NCBI GenBank assembly: GCA_937890595.1 | Contig: CALADM010000007.1 | Span: forward strand, 1 to 64,000 | Source: CAJMNU01 sp905214855 | GTDB taxonomy: Bacteria > Bacillota > Clostridia > Lachnospirales > Lachnospiraceae | Direction of reading: 5' to 3' | DNA length: 64,000 nt | Shown: piece after piece, positions 16,186-24,527 of the stretch | How positions within the stretch are numbered: position 1 is the stretch's first letter | Layout: every line of letters starts with the position of its first letter | Made by a program: the position numbers and the translations under genes | The notes under the pieces: generated by a model | Databases searched by the model: none | Told to the model about the DNA's origin: nothing | What the model saw: the letters and a program-made list of their open reading frames with translations, nothing else

Positions 16186-17283
16186 ATGTGGAAGAAAAGA
16201 ACATGGTTTTGTGTTTTATTGATGATTTTAGGCATTCTGATGGGAATGACCAGTATGGCAGAGACTGGAGCTTTGGTGAGAGTCTATTTACAGGACAATT
16301 ATGAAGAAAATGTGATTGTAGAACCTTCTATCAGTGTTTCCAGAGGAGAGATCACAGATATATCATGGGAAAAGAGTGTAGAGAAGTGGAAACCGGGGAA
16401 GAAGGTAAAATTGACAGTTACAGTGAGTGGTTTAGGAGAGGAAATCTCTTCTAAAAGTTATAAGAGTCGCTGTCGTGTGGAGAATGGTTCTTTGGTGTCT
16501 GCAAATGGCAAAGATGGTGAACTTGTCATAAAGATAGAATATTATCCGGTGATCCAGCTGGGAAGTCCAGAAGAAGCAGGATGGAGTAGCACAAAGAGCC
16601 GTGTGGCTGTCTGGAAAAAAGTAGATTTTGCCACTGGGTATAAATTAAAGCTATATAGAAACGGAGATCATGTTCGTACGATCCGTACAAAGTCAACATC
16701 ATTGGATTTGAGTGATTATGTGAAGGCAGAGGATTCTTATTATTATGAAGTGTGTGCATCAGCAGTAGACGTGGATGACAAAGACTACTATAGGGAAGGC
16801 GAGTATACACTCTCAGATGATATCATATTGGATGTAAAAGATTTGGGAGACAGTGAAGGAAGCTGGAAAAATTATAGGGAAGGTCGTAAATATATTCTGG
16901 AAAATGGACAGTATGCGTATGGTTGGCAGTTGATCTCAGGCGATTGGTATTATTTTGGAACGGATGCCATCATGCAGACAGGCTGGAGACAGATCAATGG
17001 AATCTGGTATTATCTGGACCAGAATGGTGTGATGCAGACGGGAACACTGGTTTTAGAGGATGGAACGTATTTTCTGGATTCTGATGGAAGAATGCAGACA
17101 GGGTGGCAGCAGGCAGGACCGGCAAAGTGGTATTATGCTATGGAAAATGGAAGAGCTGTGACATCAGACTGGAAAGAGATCAATGGAAAATGGTACTATT
17201 TTTATGAAGATGGTACTATGGCATTTAATACAGTAATTGATGGTCAATATGCCTTGGATGCATCTGGAGCTATGATAGAATAA
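16186..17283 (+). CDS. secreted wall-binding-repeat protein B (paralog of A)
   Basis: The 365-residue protein repeats the layout of its upstream neighbour: signal peptide (MWKKRTWFCVLLMILGILMG), beta-rich N-terminal domain, Fn3-like segment (KKVDFATGYKLKLYRNGDHV) and choline-binding-type repeats (GDWYYFGTDAIMQTGWRQIN) to the end. The sequences have diverged well outside the repeats, so the duplication is old. No enzyme motif is seen. Both genes are probably on one transcript. Target and function are unknown. Confidence 0.82.
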   Translation: MWKKRTWFCVLLMILGILMGMTSMAETGALVRVYLQDNYEENVIVEPSISVSRGEITDISWEKSVEKWKPGKKVKLTVTVSGLGEEISSKSYKSRCRVENGSLVSANGKDGELVIKIEYYPVIQLGSPEEAGWSSTKSRVAVWKKVDFATGYKLKLYRNGDHVRTIRTKSTSLDLSDYVKAEDSYYYEVCASAVDVDDKDYYREGEYTLSDDIILDVKDLGDSEGSWKNYREGRKYILENGQYAYGWQLISGDWYYFGTDAIMQTGWRQINGIWYYLDQNGVMQTGTLVLEDGTYFLDSDGRMQTGWQQAGPAKWYYAMENGRAVTSDWKEINGKWYYFYEDGTMAFNTVIDGQYALDASGAMIE

Positions 17284-17395
17284 AACGGAGATAGAACATG
17301 ATTTTATAGTTCATGTCGTTTGTTTCTAGTATCATATGATATCATTTATCATAAATAATAAGATATAAAAGAGGGATTTTACTGACACATCCCAT

Positions 17396-18031
17396 TTAGG
17401 GTGTGTCAGGAGGAAGTCCTTCTTTTTTGGGGAAAATAAGTGTCTGGGCACAAAATGCTGCCATATATTCCGCACTTTCTTTTGTGCCATGCAAGATCCA
17501 ATTGATTAAAATATTGATAAATGCGCCTTCCAGTGCAAGTGTGCGGTAATGTTCCGTCACAGAAGAGGATGGGCGTATGGTTTCCAAGATGGATTCCACT
17601 TTGGACAGGCTGTTTTTGGGAATGTTAGCCTGTATGAGAAGACGAAAGATGTCAGCACGTTCTTTAGAGGACTGGAAGACATGAAGATACCATGCATAAT
17701 CATCATCCTGATACTCTTTGCTTGTCAAAGATTCAGATAGGGTGAGAATAAAATGGTTGCTGATCTCTTCCAGTATATCTTCTTTTACCGCATAATTGCG
17801 ATAGAAAGCAGTGCGGGATACGCCAGCACGGCGGACCAGTTCTGTGATCGTGATCTGATGAAATGGTTTTTGTGTCATAAGATAGAGAAGGGCTGTCTGT
17901 ATGGATTCACGTGTTAGACTATTGGAAACCTGATTGGAACGGCGGAGACGTTCTAATTTTGTCTGATCAGCAGATTGCGTGACATGACTGGTGCAGTTTA
18001 TATCTAAAGGATTGGAATTGTCAGGATTCAT
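17396..18031 (-). CDS. TetR/AcrR-family transcriptional regulator
   Basis: The 211-residue protein has a TetR-type helix-turn-helix at about residues 38-90 (ALLYLMTQKPFHQITITELV, then RAGVSRTAFYRNYAVKEDIL) and a helical C-terminal ligand domain of the short type often seen in Firmicutes (LALEGAFINILINWILHGT). AAGGAG lies about 12 bases before the ATG. It is divergent from the DegV gene with a 271-base shared region, so control of that gene or of itself is plausible. The ligand is unknown. Confidence 0.85.
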   Translation of the reverse strand: MNPDNSNPLDINCTSHVTQSADQTKLERLRRSNQVSNSLTRESIQTALLYLMTQKPFHQITITELVRRAGVSRTAFYRNYAVKEDILEEISNHFILTLSESLTSKEYQDDDYAWYLHVFQSSKERADIFRLLIQANIPKNSLSKVESILETIRPSSSVTEHYRTLALEGAFINILINWILHGTKESAEYMAAFCAQTLIFPKKEGLPPDTP

Positions 18032-18302
18032 AGGTTCATATTTCTCCTTGGTAAGTTTGATCGAGTTACAAAAACAGGCTATATTGTTACGTCCAAGGAC
18101 GAAAATATTGACGCTCCATAAAATTAATGTTACATTTCTACATAATATGATACTGGAGAGAAAAGGTCAGGAAGTTGTTGCTGCTCTGCTATGCAATCAA
18201 CTTTGTATTATAGCCTGCATCTTAAAAAGTATCTTAGTGGGGGATATACACACAGTAACACGAGAAGGCAAAATTGTCAAAAGATACGGAAGGATTTTGA
18301 AT

Positions 18303-19187
18303 ATGGGGAAAATTGGAATCGCAACAGACAGCAATAGTGGAATTGATGTGAAAGAAGCAGAACGCTTGGGAGTTATGATGCTTCCTATGCCATTTTATGT
18401 AGATGATATATGTTGCTATGAAAATGTGACATTGTCCAGAGAACAGTTTTTTGAAAAGATGAGTTCAGGAGCAGATGTAAAAACTTCACAGCCGTCTCCT
18501 GCTGCTGTTTTAGAACTTTGGGATCAGGCTCTTGAAACATTTGATGAACTTGTTTATATTCCAATGAGTAGCGGGTTGAGTGGTTCTTATATGTCAGCTG
18601 TGGCTCTTGCACAGGATGAACCATATGAGGGACGTGTGTTTGTTGTGGATATGGGACGCGTATCCACACCTATGTATCGTTCTGTTTTGGATGCTATGGA
18701 GCTGATAGAAGAAGGATACAGTGCAAAAGAAATCCGAGAAATTTTGGAAAGCGGCAGGGAAGATATGGTGATTTATGTCGCTGTAGAAACATTAGAGTAT
18801 CTGAAAAAAGGAGGAAGGATTTCAGGGGCTGCAGAGGTTTTGGGAAATCTTTTGAACATCAAACCGGTATTACGTTTTGATGTGGGTAAACTGGATACAT
18901 ATAAGAAATGCAGAGGATTTCACAAAGCAAAAAAAACGATGATTGAAGCAATGCATCAGGAGATCGAAGGACATTTTAAGGAAGCATATGAGGCAGGAGA
19001 GCTTTATTTAATGGCAGCTACCAGTACATCAGATGAAGAGACAGAGAAGTGGGTAGAAGAGATCAAGGAAGCATTTCCGGGAATGGAGGTACTTTGTACT
19101 CCGCTGCCACTCAGCCTTTGTTGCCATATAGGACAGGGAGGCGTAGGGATTGGCTGCTCCAGTCGTCCAAAAAGACCAGTAAAATAA
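18303..19187 (+). CDS. DegV-family fatty-acid-binding protein
   Basis: DegV/FakB proteins bind fatty acids and, with a FakA kinase, feed exogenous fatty acids into lipid synthesis. The 294-residue protein has the family's IATDSNSGI start, TSQPSP at 61-66, the lipid-head loop SSGLSGS at 89-95 and the C-terminal HIGQGGVGIG. I chose the ATG at 18303 (MGKIGIATDS), after a GGAAGGA site; the open frame upstream lacks family residues. The 271 bases between it and the TetR gene hold a TTGACG/TACATT promoter-like pair near 18108 but no gene. No FakA is in the window. Confidence 0.9.
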   Translation: MGKIGIATDSNSGIDVKEAERLGVMMLPMPFYVDDICCYENVTLSREQFFEKMSSGADVKTSQPSPAAVLELWDQALETFDELVYIPMSSGLSGSYMSAVALAQDEPYEGRVFVVDMGRVSTPMYRSVLDAMELIEEGYSAKEIREILESGREDMVIYVAVETLEYLKKGGRISGAAEVLGNLLNIKPVLRFDVGKLDTYKKCRGFHKAKKTMIEAMHQEIEGHFKEAYEAGELYLMAATSTSDEETEKWVEEIKEAFPGMEVLCTPLPLSLCCHIGQGGVGIGCSSRPKRPVK

Positions 19188-19212
19188 TGAAACTGTATTA
19201 AATTATGATAGA

Positions 19213-19256
19213 AAGGGCAATTCCTCTTTAGAAAAGGGAGGGATTGTCTTTTTTGT
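19213..19256 (+). terminator. Rho-independent terminator after the DegV gene
   Basis: GGGCAATTCCTC pairs with the segment GAGGGATTGTC (with G-U pairs) and is followed by TTTTTT. Confidence 0.7.
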
Positions 19257-19267
19257 TGTCCAGAGTC

Positions 19268-19296
19268 TTGACGGGAAGTTTTTTTTCTTCTAAAAT
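19268..19296 (+). promoter_or_regulatory. promoter of the ecfA1-ecfA2-ecfT-truA operon
   Basis: TTGACG, a 17-base spacer and TAAAAT match the housekeeping consensus well and lie about 85 bases before the ecfA1 start. Confidence 0.65.
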
Positions 19297-19381
19297 GGAA
19301 TCCCATAGAGTGTCAGGCGTAAGCCGATGCATCTGGCATGGGAGAGATCCTGTGGTTAAATAAGAAAGGTTTGTGGCAGGC

Positions 19382-20248
19382 ATGGGAATTATAAAGGCAG
19401 CCAAACTGGTATTTGAATATATCAGAAGAGATGAAGAAGAAAAAATTGAAGGAGTGACACGGGCGATTGACGGACTTTCTTTAGAGATTGAAGAGGGAAG
19501 TTTTGTAGCAATTTTAGGTCACAATGGTTCTGGAAAATCGACATTTGCCAAACACTTGAATGGCATTTTACTGCCAACACAGGGAGAGGTTTTGGTGGCG
19601 GGAATGAATACCGCACAAGAGGAGAATCTCTGGGAGATCAGGAAAAATGCTGGAATGGTATTTCAGAATCCAGATAATCAGATTATTGGAAATGTAGTAG
19701 AAGAAGATGTAGGATTTGGACCAGAAAATATTGGTGTTCCTACAGAAGAAATATGGGCGCGTGTAGATCACGCATTGGAAAAAGTTGGGATGACTGCATA
19801 TCGTCTGCAATCACCCAATAAACTTTCTGGTGGTCAGAAACAGCGTGTGGCAATTGCCGGAGTGATGGCAATGAAACCAAGATGCATTATTTTGGATGAG
19901 CCGACTGCAATGTTAGACCCCAATGGGCGGAGAGAAGTCATTCAGACTGTACACGATCTGAACTGTCAGGAGGGGATCACAGTAGTTTTAATTACACATT
20001 ATATGGAAGAAGTCATTCATGCTGACCGTGTGGTGGTAATGGATGACGGAAAGATTGTGATGGACGGAACTCCAAAAGAAGTATTTTCTCAAGTGGAAAA
20101 ATTAAAGTCCTATCGTTTGGATGTGCCTCAGGTGACAGAGTTGGCATACGAACTAAAAAAGGCAGGGGTAGATCTGCCAGATGGAATCCTGACGAAAGAG
20201 GAGTTTTTTGAAGTGATCATTCCAATGCTGAGGGAGGCTGCGAGATGA
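19382..20248 (+). CDS. ecfA1: ECF transporter ATPase A1
   Basis: EcfA1 is one of two ATPases that energise ECF-type importers for vitamins and metals with EcfT and interchangeable S components. The protein has Walker A GHNGSGKST, Q-loop FQNPDNQ, signature LSGGQKQRV, Walker B CIILDEPTAMLD and the H-loop ITHYMEE. The start is uncertain: the ATG at 19382 (MGIIKAAKLVF) is 12 bases after AGAAAGG, and a GTG at 19373 is only 3 bases away. It overlaps ecfA2 by 4 bases. Confidence 0.93.
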   Translation: MGIIKAAKLVFEYIRRDEEEKIEGVTRAIDGLSLEIEEGSFVAILGHNGSGKSTFAKHLNGILLPTQGEVLVAGMNTAQEENLWEIRKNAGMVFQNPDNQIIGNVVEEDVGFGPENIGVPTEEIWARVDHALEKVGMTAYRLQSPNKLSGGQKQRVAIAGVMAMKPRCIILDEPTAMLDPNGRREVIQTVHDLNCQEGITVVLITHYMEEVIHADRVVVMDDGKIVMDGTPKEVFSQVEKLKSYRLDVPQVTELAYELKKAGVDLPDGILTKEEFFEVIIPMLREAAR

Positions 20249-21105
20249 CAGTACTGAGAGCCGATAAATTAAATTATGTATATAGTGCAGGAACTGCTTT
20301 TGAGCAGCACGCCTTAAAAGATGTCAGTTTTGAGATTCCAGAAGGGCAGTTTGTTGGTCTGATCGGACATACAGGTTCTGGCAAGTCCACTTTGATCCAG
20401 CACTTGAACGGGTTAATACGTGCTACTGGCGGGATTTTGGAGTTTGAAGGTGAAAATATCTATGCTAATGGATATGATATGAAGAAATTGCGCAGCAAAG
20501 TGGGGCTGGTTTTTCAATATCCGGAACATCAATTGTTTGAAGTGGATGTTTTTTCAGATGTGTGTTATGGTCCTAAAAATATGGGATGGAGTAAAGAAGA
20601 GGTGGAAGAAAACGCTAAAAATGCACTTTCTATGGTAGGTCTGGATGAGAGTTTCTATGAACTGTCCCCATTTGAACTTTCTGGTGGTCAGAAACGTCGT
20701 GTGGCGATCGCTGGTGTATTAGCGATGAAACCACATGTATTGATCTTGGATGAACCAACGGCTGGTCTTGATCCCAAGGGAAGAGATGAGATCTTAGATC
20801 GGGTGGCACAACTTCACAGAGAACATCATATGACGATCATTCTGGTTTCCCACAGTATGGAGGATGTAGCAAAATATGTAGATCGTCTTATGGTAATGAA
20901 TCATGGTGAAAAGGTGTTTGACGGAACCCCAAGAGAGGTCTTTAGACATTATAAAGAACTGGAAGAGATTGGGCTGGCAGCACCTCAAGTCACATATTTG
21001 GTACATGGTCTGAGAGATGCAGGTATTCCCATTGATGAGGATATTACAACAATAGAAGAGGCAAAAACAGAAATTTTAAGAATTCTGGGGAGGGAAACAT
21101 GTTAA
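20245..21105 (+). CDS. ecfA2: ECF transporter ATPase A2
   Basis: EcfA2 pairs with EcfA1 to form the ATPase heterodimer. The 286-residue protein carries Walker A GHTGSGKST, the Q-loop FQYPEHQLFE typical of EcfA2, signature LSGGQKRRV and Walker B VLILDEPTAGLD. The ATG overlaps the end of ecfA1 (ATGA), and its own end overlaps ecfT by 7 bases, so translation of the three is coupled. No S component lies in the window, as expected for a shared module. Confidence 0.95.
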   Translation: MTVLRADKLNYVYSAGTAFEQHALKDVSFEIPEGQFVGLIGHTGSGKSTLIQHLNGLIRATGGILEFEGENIYANGYDMKKLRSKVGLVFQYPEHQLFEVDVFSDVCYGPKNMGWSKEEVEENAKNALSMVGLDESFYELSPFELSGGQKRRVAIAGVLAMKPHVLILDEPTAGLDPKGRDEILDRVAQLHREHHMTIILVSHSMEDVAKYVDRLMVMNHGEKVFDGTPREVFRHYKELEEIGLAAPQVTYLVHGLRDAGIPIDEDITTIEEAKTEILRILGRETC

Positions 21106-21899
21106 GAGATATTACACTTGGACAATACTATCCTATAGATTCCCTTCTTCACCGAATGGATCCAAGAACTAAACTATTTGGGACATTGGTTTTTATTATA
21201 TCACTGTTTCTTGCAGATAATATATGGGTATATTTGGCTGCAACTGTATTTTTGGCTGCTGTAATTCAGCTTTCAAGAGTTCCTTTAAAATTTATGCTGA
21301 AAGGGCTGAAAGCGATTGTTTTTCTCTTACTGATCAGCGTCAGCTTCAATCTTTTTTTAACAGACGGAGAAGTTTTTTGGAAGTTTGGTTTTTTAAAGAT
21401 TACCAAAGAAGGAATAAAGATGGCATGTTTTATGGGACTTCGCCTGATTTATCTGGTGGTAGGTTCTTCTGTTTTGACTTTGACCACAACACCTAATCAA
21501 CTGACAGATGGTTTGGAAAAAAGCATGGCTTTTTTGAATGTTATTAAAGTTCCAGTACATGAAATTGCTATGATGATGTCGATCGCACTTCGTTTTATTC
21601 CTATTTTAGTGGAGGAGACGGACAAGATCATGAAGGCGCAGATGGCAAGAGGAGCTGATTTTGAGAGTGGAAATCTGATCCAGAAGGCAAAAAATATGGT
21701 TCCTCTGTTAGTGCCATTGTTTATTTCAGCATTTCGCAGGGCGACAGATCTTGCAATGGCGATGGAAGCAAGATGCTATCGTGGCGGAGATGGAAGAACA
21801 AAAATGAAGCCTTTGCGTTATGAGAAGAGAGATTATAGCGCATATTTGGTATATGCGTTATATTTGATATTGACATTTGCTCTGGGAAAGATAGTGTGA
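21099..21899 (+). CDS. ecfT: ECF transporter transmembrane subunit T
   Basis: EcfT couples the ATPases to the substrate-binding S components. The 266-residue membrane protein begins LGQYYPIDSLLHRMDPRTKL, diagnostic for the family, has about five hydrophobic segments and carries the cytoplasmic coupling motifs with Ala-Arg-Gly (MKAQMARGADF) and MEARCYRGG. It completes the ecfA1-A2-T module. The 178 bases after it are A/G-rich with repeated AGCAGAAG units and no gene. Confidence 0.95.
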   Translation: MLRDITLGQYYPIDSLLHRMDPRTKLFGTLVFIISLFLADNIWVYLAATVFLAAVIQLSRVPLKFMLKGLKAIVFLLLISVSFNLFLTDGEVFWKFGFLKITKEGIKMACFMGLRLIYLVVGSSVLTLTTTPNQLTDGLEKSMAFLNVIKVPVHEIAMMMSIALRFIPILVEETDKIMKAQMARGADFESGNLIQKAKNMVPLLVPLFISAFRRATDLAMAMEARCYRGGDGRTKMKPLRYEKRDYSAYLVYALYLILTFALGKIV

Positions 21900-22077
21900 T
21901 ATGCAGCTCTCTCTGAGAAAAGTGTTGTGATAATAGATTTCTCTTGGAAAGATGCTGGGATATAAAAAGCAGAAGAAAAGCAGAAGAACGGCAAAACAAT
22001 AGTAAAATAACAGCAAAACAGCAGAAGAAAACGATAGGGCAACGATCAGACAGATCATTTGAGAGGACATAAAAACA

Positions 22078-23199
22078 ATGAAGAGAATAAAGTTGGTTGT
22101 GGCATATGATGGCACAAATTATTGTGGATGGCAGCTGCAGCCTAATGGTGTGACGATTGAAGAAGTGTTGAATAAGAAACTTTCAGAGCTTTTGAAAGAA
22201 CCAATTCAGGTAATTGGGGCAAGTAGAACGGATTCTGGAGTTCATGCACTTGGAAATGTTGCTGTATTTGACACAGAGAGCAGAATTCCGGGAGATAAGA
22301 TCTGTTTTGCTTTAAATCAGCGTTTGCCGGAAGATATCCGCATACAGCACTCAGAGGAAGTTCCTCTGGATTTTCATCCGAGGAAACAGAACTGTGTAAA
22401 GACATATGAGTATCAGATATTAAATCGAAGACTGGAAGTGCCAACGAAGCGTCTGTATGCACATTTTTGTTATTTCCATTTGGATGAAAAAAAGATGAAT
22501 CAGGCAGCAGCTTATCTTGTAGGAGAACATGATTTTCAGAGTTTTTGTTCTGCTGGTCATCAGGCAGAAGATACCGTGAGAACAGTATACAGTCTGAAGG
22601 TATGGCGTGATGAGGATGATATCATACGGATTCGGGTTAGTGGGAATGGTTTTTTGTATAATATGGTAAGGATTCTTGCAGGAACTTTGATGAAGGTAGG
22701 AATGGGGGTATATCCTCCAGAGCATGTCAAAGAGATTTTAGATTCAAGAAACCGGCAGACAGCAGGACCTAAGGCACCAGCAAGAGGATTGACACTTGTT
22801 AGTTTAGAGTATGAAAAAGAACTTTCAGACGAACTTTGCGGGCAGAACGAGAATTGGAGTTATTGCCTGTATCAAAAGGAGATTGAAAAGGAAAAAAAGG
22901 CATATCTGGCAATTGAACGGTGTAAGAAAGAAGAATTTGACAGGCTGGTGCAGAGGGTAGTCCATCAGGCAGCAAGGAACGGAGCTGATCTGATTTATGT
23001 TCTGGATGTGACGGGGCAGATGAAAGAAGGCAGTCGATATGGATATTATCCAATGGAATCATGCTCAGAAGAAGAGGAAAATACAGTTTGGAAGGTACTT
23101 TTAAAAAGCAGCGTTGGAGAACAGGTAAAGATCTGGAGAGAGCAGAGACTAAGATGGTTCTGGACTAAAAACACGATTCCCAATGAAATGGGAAAGTAA
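22078..23199 (+). CDS. truA: tRNA pseudouridine synthase A with C-terminal extension
   Basis: TruA makes pseudouridine at positions 38-40 of tRNA anticodon arms. Residues 1 to about 245 form the enzyme: VVAYDGTNYCGWQ, the catalytic Asp52 in SRTDSGVHA, and the C-terminal GNGFLYNMVRILAGTL. The protein is 373 residues, while family members are usually about 245-270. The extra 125 or so residues (KKAYLAIERCKKEEFDRLVQ, WREQRLRWFWTKNT) are charged, end in an aromatic cluster and match nothing I know. The position between ecfT and rplM is conserved in Firmicutes. Confidence 0.92.
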   Translation: MKRIKLVVAYDGTNYCGWQLQPNGVTIEEVLNKKLSELLKEPIQVIGASRTDSGVHALGNVAVFDTESRIPGDKICFALNQRLPEDIRIQHSEEVPLDFHPRKQNCVKTYEYQILNRRLEVPTKRLYAHFCYFHLDEKKMNQAAAYLVGEHDFQSFCSAGHQAEDTVRTVYSLKVWRDEDDIIRIRVSGNGFLYNMVRILAGTLMKVGMGVYPPEHVKEILDSRNRQTAGPKAPARGLTLVSLEYEKELSDELCGQNENWSYCLYQKEIEKEKKAYLAIERCKKEEFDRLVQRVVHQAARNGADLIYVLDVTGQMKEGSRYGYYPMESCSEEEENTVWKVLLKSSVGEQVKIWREQRLRWFWTKNTIPNEMGK

Positions 23200-23221
23200 A
23201 ATGTGTAAAAAAGTCAGGCTT

Positions 23222-23261
23222 TGTGGATAAGGGGCGCAGTTTTTTCAGAAAATGTGGAAAA
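23222..23261 (-). promoter_or_regulatory. two DnaA-box-like sequences upstream of rplM
   Basis: On the minus strand, 23222-23230 reads TTATCCACA, the perfect DnaA-box consensus, and 23253-23261 reads TTTTCCACA, one base off. They lie 31 bases apart just upstream of the rplM promoter. DnaA binding here is inference; this is not a replication origin context. Confidence 0.45.
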
Positions 23262-23296
23262 CTGTGAAAAAACCTTGTTTTATAAGGAAAAAGTGG

Positions 23297-23325
23297 TTGA
23301 CACGTCTGGACTAGTGTACTATAAT
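23297..23325 (+). promoter_or_regulatory. consensus promoter of rplM-rpsI
   Basis: TTGACA and TATAAT, both perfect, are separated by the ideal 17 bases. This is the strongest promoter visible in the window, fitting a ribosomal protein operon. Confidence 0.9.
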
Positions 23326-23332
23326 GTATAAC

Positions 23333-23442
23333 TGTGACAACTGTGAATTAAAGAAAAAAGCGCTTACCATGCCCCGGAAAGCCTTTTTATAGAATCATTC
23401 AGCAGTCTTTGTAGAACATTGATTTTAACAGGAGGTTGACCA
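23333..23442 (+). promoter_or_regulatory. probable ribosomal protein L13 leader
   Basis: The 110-base leader of rplM contains a stem at 23355-23388: AAAAAG and GCTT, with one bulged C between them, pair with AAGC and CTTTTT across an ACCATGCCCCGGA loop. Autoregulatory L13 leaders are known upstream of rplM-rpsI in Firmicutes. Assignment is from position and the stem; I could not test it against the family model. Confidence 0.45.
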
Positions 23443-23871
23443 ATGAAGAGTTTTATGGCGAGTCCAGCAACGATTGAGAGAAAATGGTACGTAGTGGATG
23501 CTACAGGATATACATTAGGACGTTTGGCTTCTGAAGTAGCTAAAGTTTTGAGAGGAAAGAACAAACCGATCTTTACACCACACATCGATTGCGGTGACTA
23601 TGTAATCGTAGTAAATGCAGATAAGGTAAAGGTAACAGGCAAGAAGTTGGATCAGAAGGTTTATTACAACCACTCTGACTATGTAGGCGGTATGAAAGAG
23701 ACTACATTGAAAGAGATGCTGGCAAAGAAGCCGGAGAAGGTTGTTGAGTTAGCAGTTAAGGGAATGCTTCCAAAAGGACCTCTGGGAAGAAGCATGTATG
23801 ACAAATTACATGTTTACGCAGGCCCGAACCATGAGCAGGCAGCACAGAAACCAGAAGTTTTAACATTTTAA
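23443..23871 (+). CDS. rplM: 50S ribosomal protein L13
   Basis: L13 is an early-assembling large-subunit protein. The 142-residue product has WYVVDATGYTLGRLASEVAK near the start and MLPKGPLGRSMYDKLHVYAG near the end, both typical. AGGAGG precedes the ATG. It is followed 26 bases later by rpsI, the standard two-gene operon. Confidence 0.97.
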   Translation: MKSFMASPATIERKWYVVDATGYTLGRLASEVAKVLRGKNKPIFTPHIDCGDYVIVVNADKVKVTGKKLDQKVYYNHSDYVGGMKETTLKEMLAKKPEKVVELAVKGMLPKGPLGRSMYDKLHVYAGPNHEQAAQKPEVLTF

Positions 23872-23897
23872 TTTAGGTCTGGAAGGAGGATATTACA

Positions 23898-24290
23898 ATG
23901 GCTAACACAAAATTCTACGGAACTGGAAGAAGAAAAAAATCTATCGCAAGAGTATATCTGGTACCGGGAACCGGTAACATTACAATTAATAAAAGAGACA
24001 TCGATCAGTATTTTGGTCTTGAGACCCTGAAGCTGGTTGTTCGTCAGCCACTGACAGCTACAGAGACACTTGACAAATTTGACGTTTTGGTAAATGTTCA
24101 TGGTGGTGGTTTCACAGGACAGGCTGGTGCAATCCGTCATGGTATTTCCAGAGCACTGGTACAGGCAGATGCTGAGTACAGACCAGTATTAAAGAAATCT
24201 GGATTCCTGACAAGAGATCCACGTATGAAAGAAAGAAAGAAATACGGTCTCAAAGCAGCTCGTCGTGCTCCACAGTTCTCCAAACGTTAA
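23898..24290 (+). CDS. rpsI: 30S ribosomal protein S9
   Basis: S9 lies in the small-subunit head, and its C-terminal tail reaches the P-site tRNA. The 130-residue protein has GTGRRKKSIARVYLVPGTGN at the start, GQAGAIRHGISRAL in the middle and the tail KARRAPQFSKR-like GLKAARRAPQFSKR. RBS is GGAAGGAGG. Confidence 0.97.
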   Translation: MANTKFYGTGRRKKSIARVYLVPGTGNITINKRDIDQYFGLETLKLVVRQPLTATETLDKFDVLVNVHGGGFTGQAGAIRHGISRALVQADAEYRPVLKKSGFLTRDPRMKERKKYGLKAARRAPQFSKR

Positions 24291-24327
24291 TCATACGTTT
24301 CAGAACGTACAATTTCAAAAAAATTCG

Positions 24328-24363
24328 AACCTCTCAGGACTTCGGTCTTGGGAGGTTTTTTTG
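24328..24363 (+). terminator. Rho-independent terminator after rpsI
   Basis: AACCTCTCAGGAC and GTCTTGGGAGGTT form a 13-position stem closed by a TTCG tetraloop, followed by T7. Very strong. Confidence 0.95.
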
Positions 24364-24527
24364 TATATATTTTATTTGAATTTGAAATAGGATACATCTG
24401 AAGAAACAGCTCCATTTGGGAAAATGAAAAATTTGCATATTCTTTACCAAACTATTGTATAAGAAAAGAGAAAAATGAGCTACAATATAAAATATATGGA
24501 AAATTTGGCAGAGAGGTAGAAAAGAAT

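Noticed and set aside
14962..17283. Phage endolysins because of choline-binding-type repeats
   Set aside because: Both have signal peptides and no amidase, lysozyme or peptidase domain; no phage genes are nearby.
17549..17740. Plus-strand frame inside the TetR gene
   Set aside because: Shadow of the TetR coding sequence without a ribosome-binding site.
23222..23261. DnaA boxes as a replication origin
   Set aside because: Only two boxes, no AT-rich unwinding region, and no dnaA, dnaN or recF nearby.
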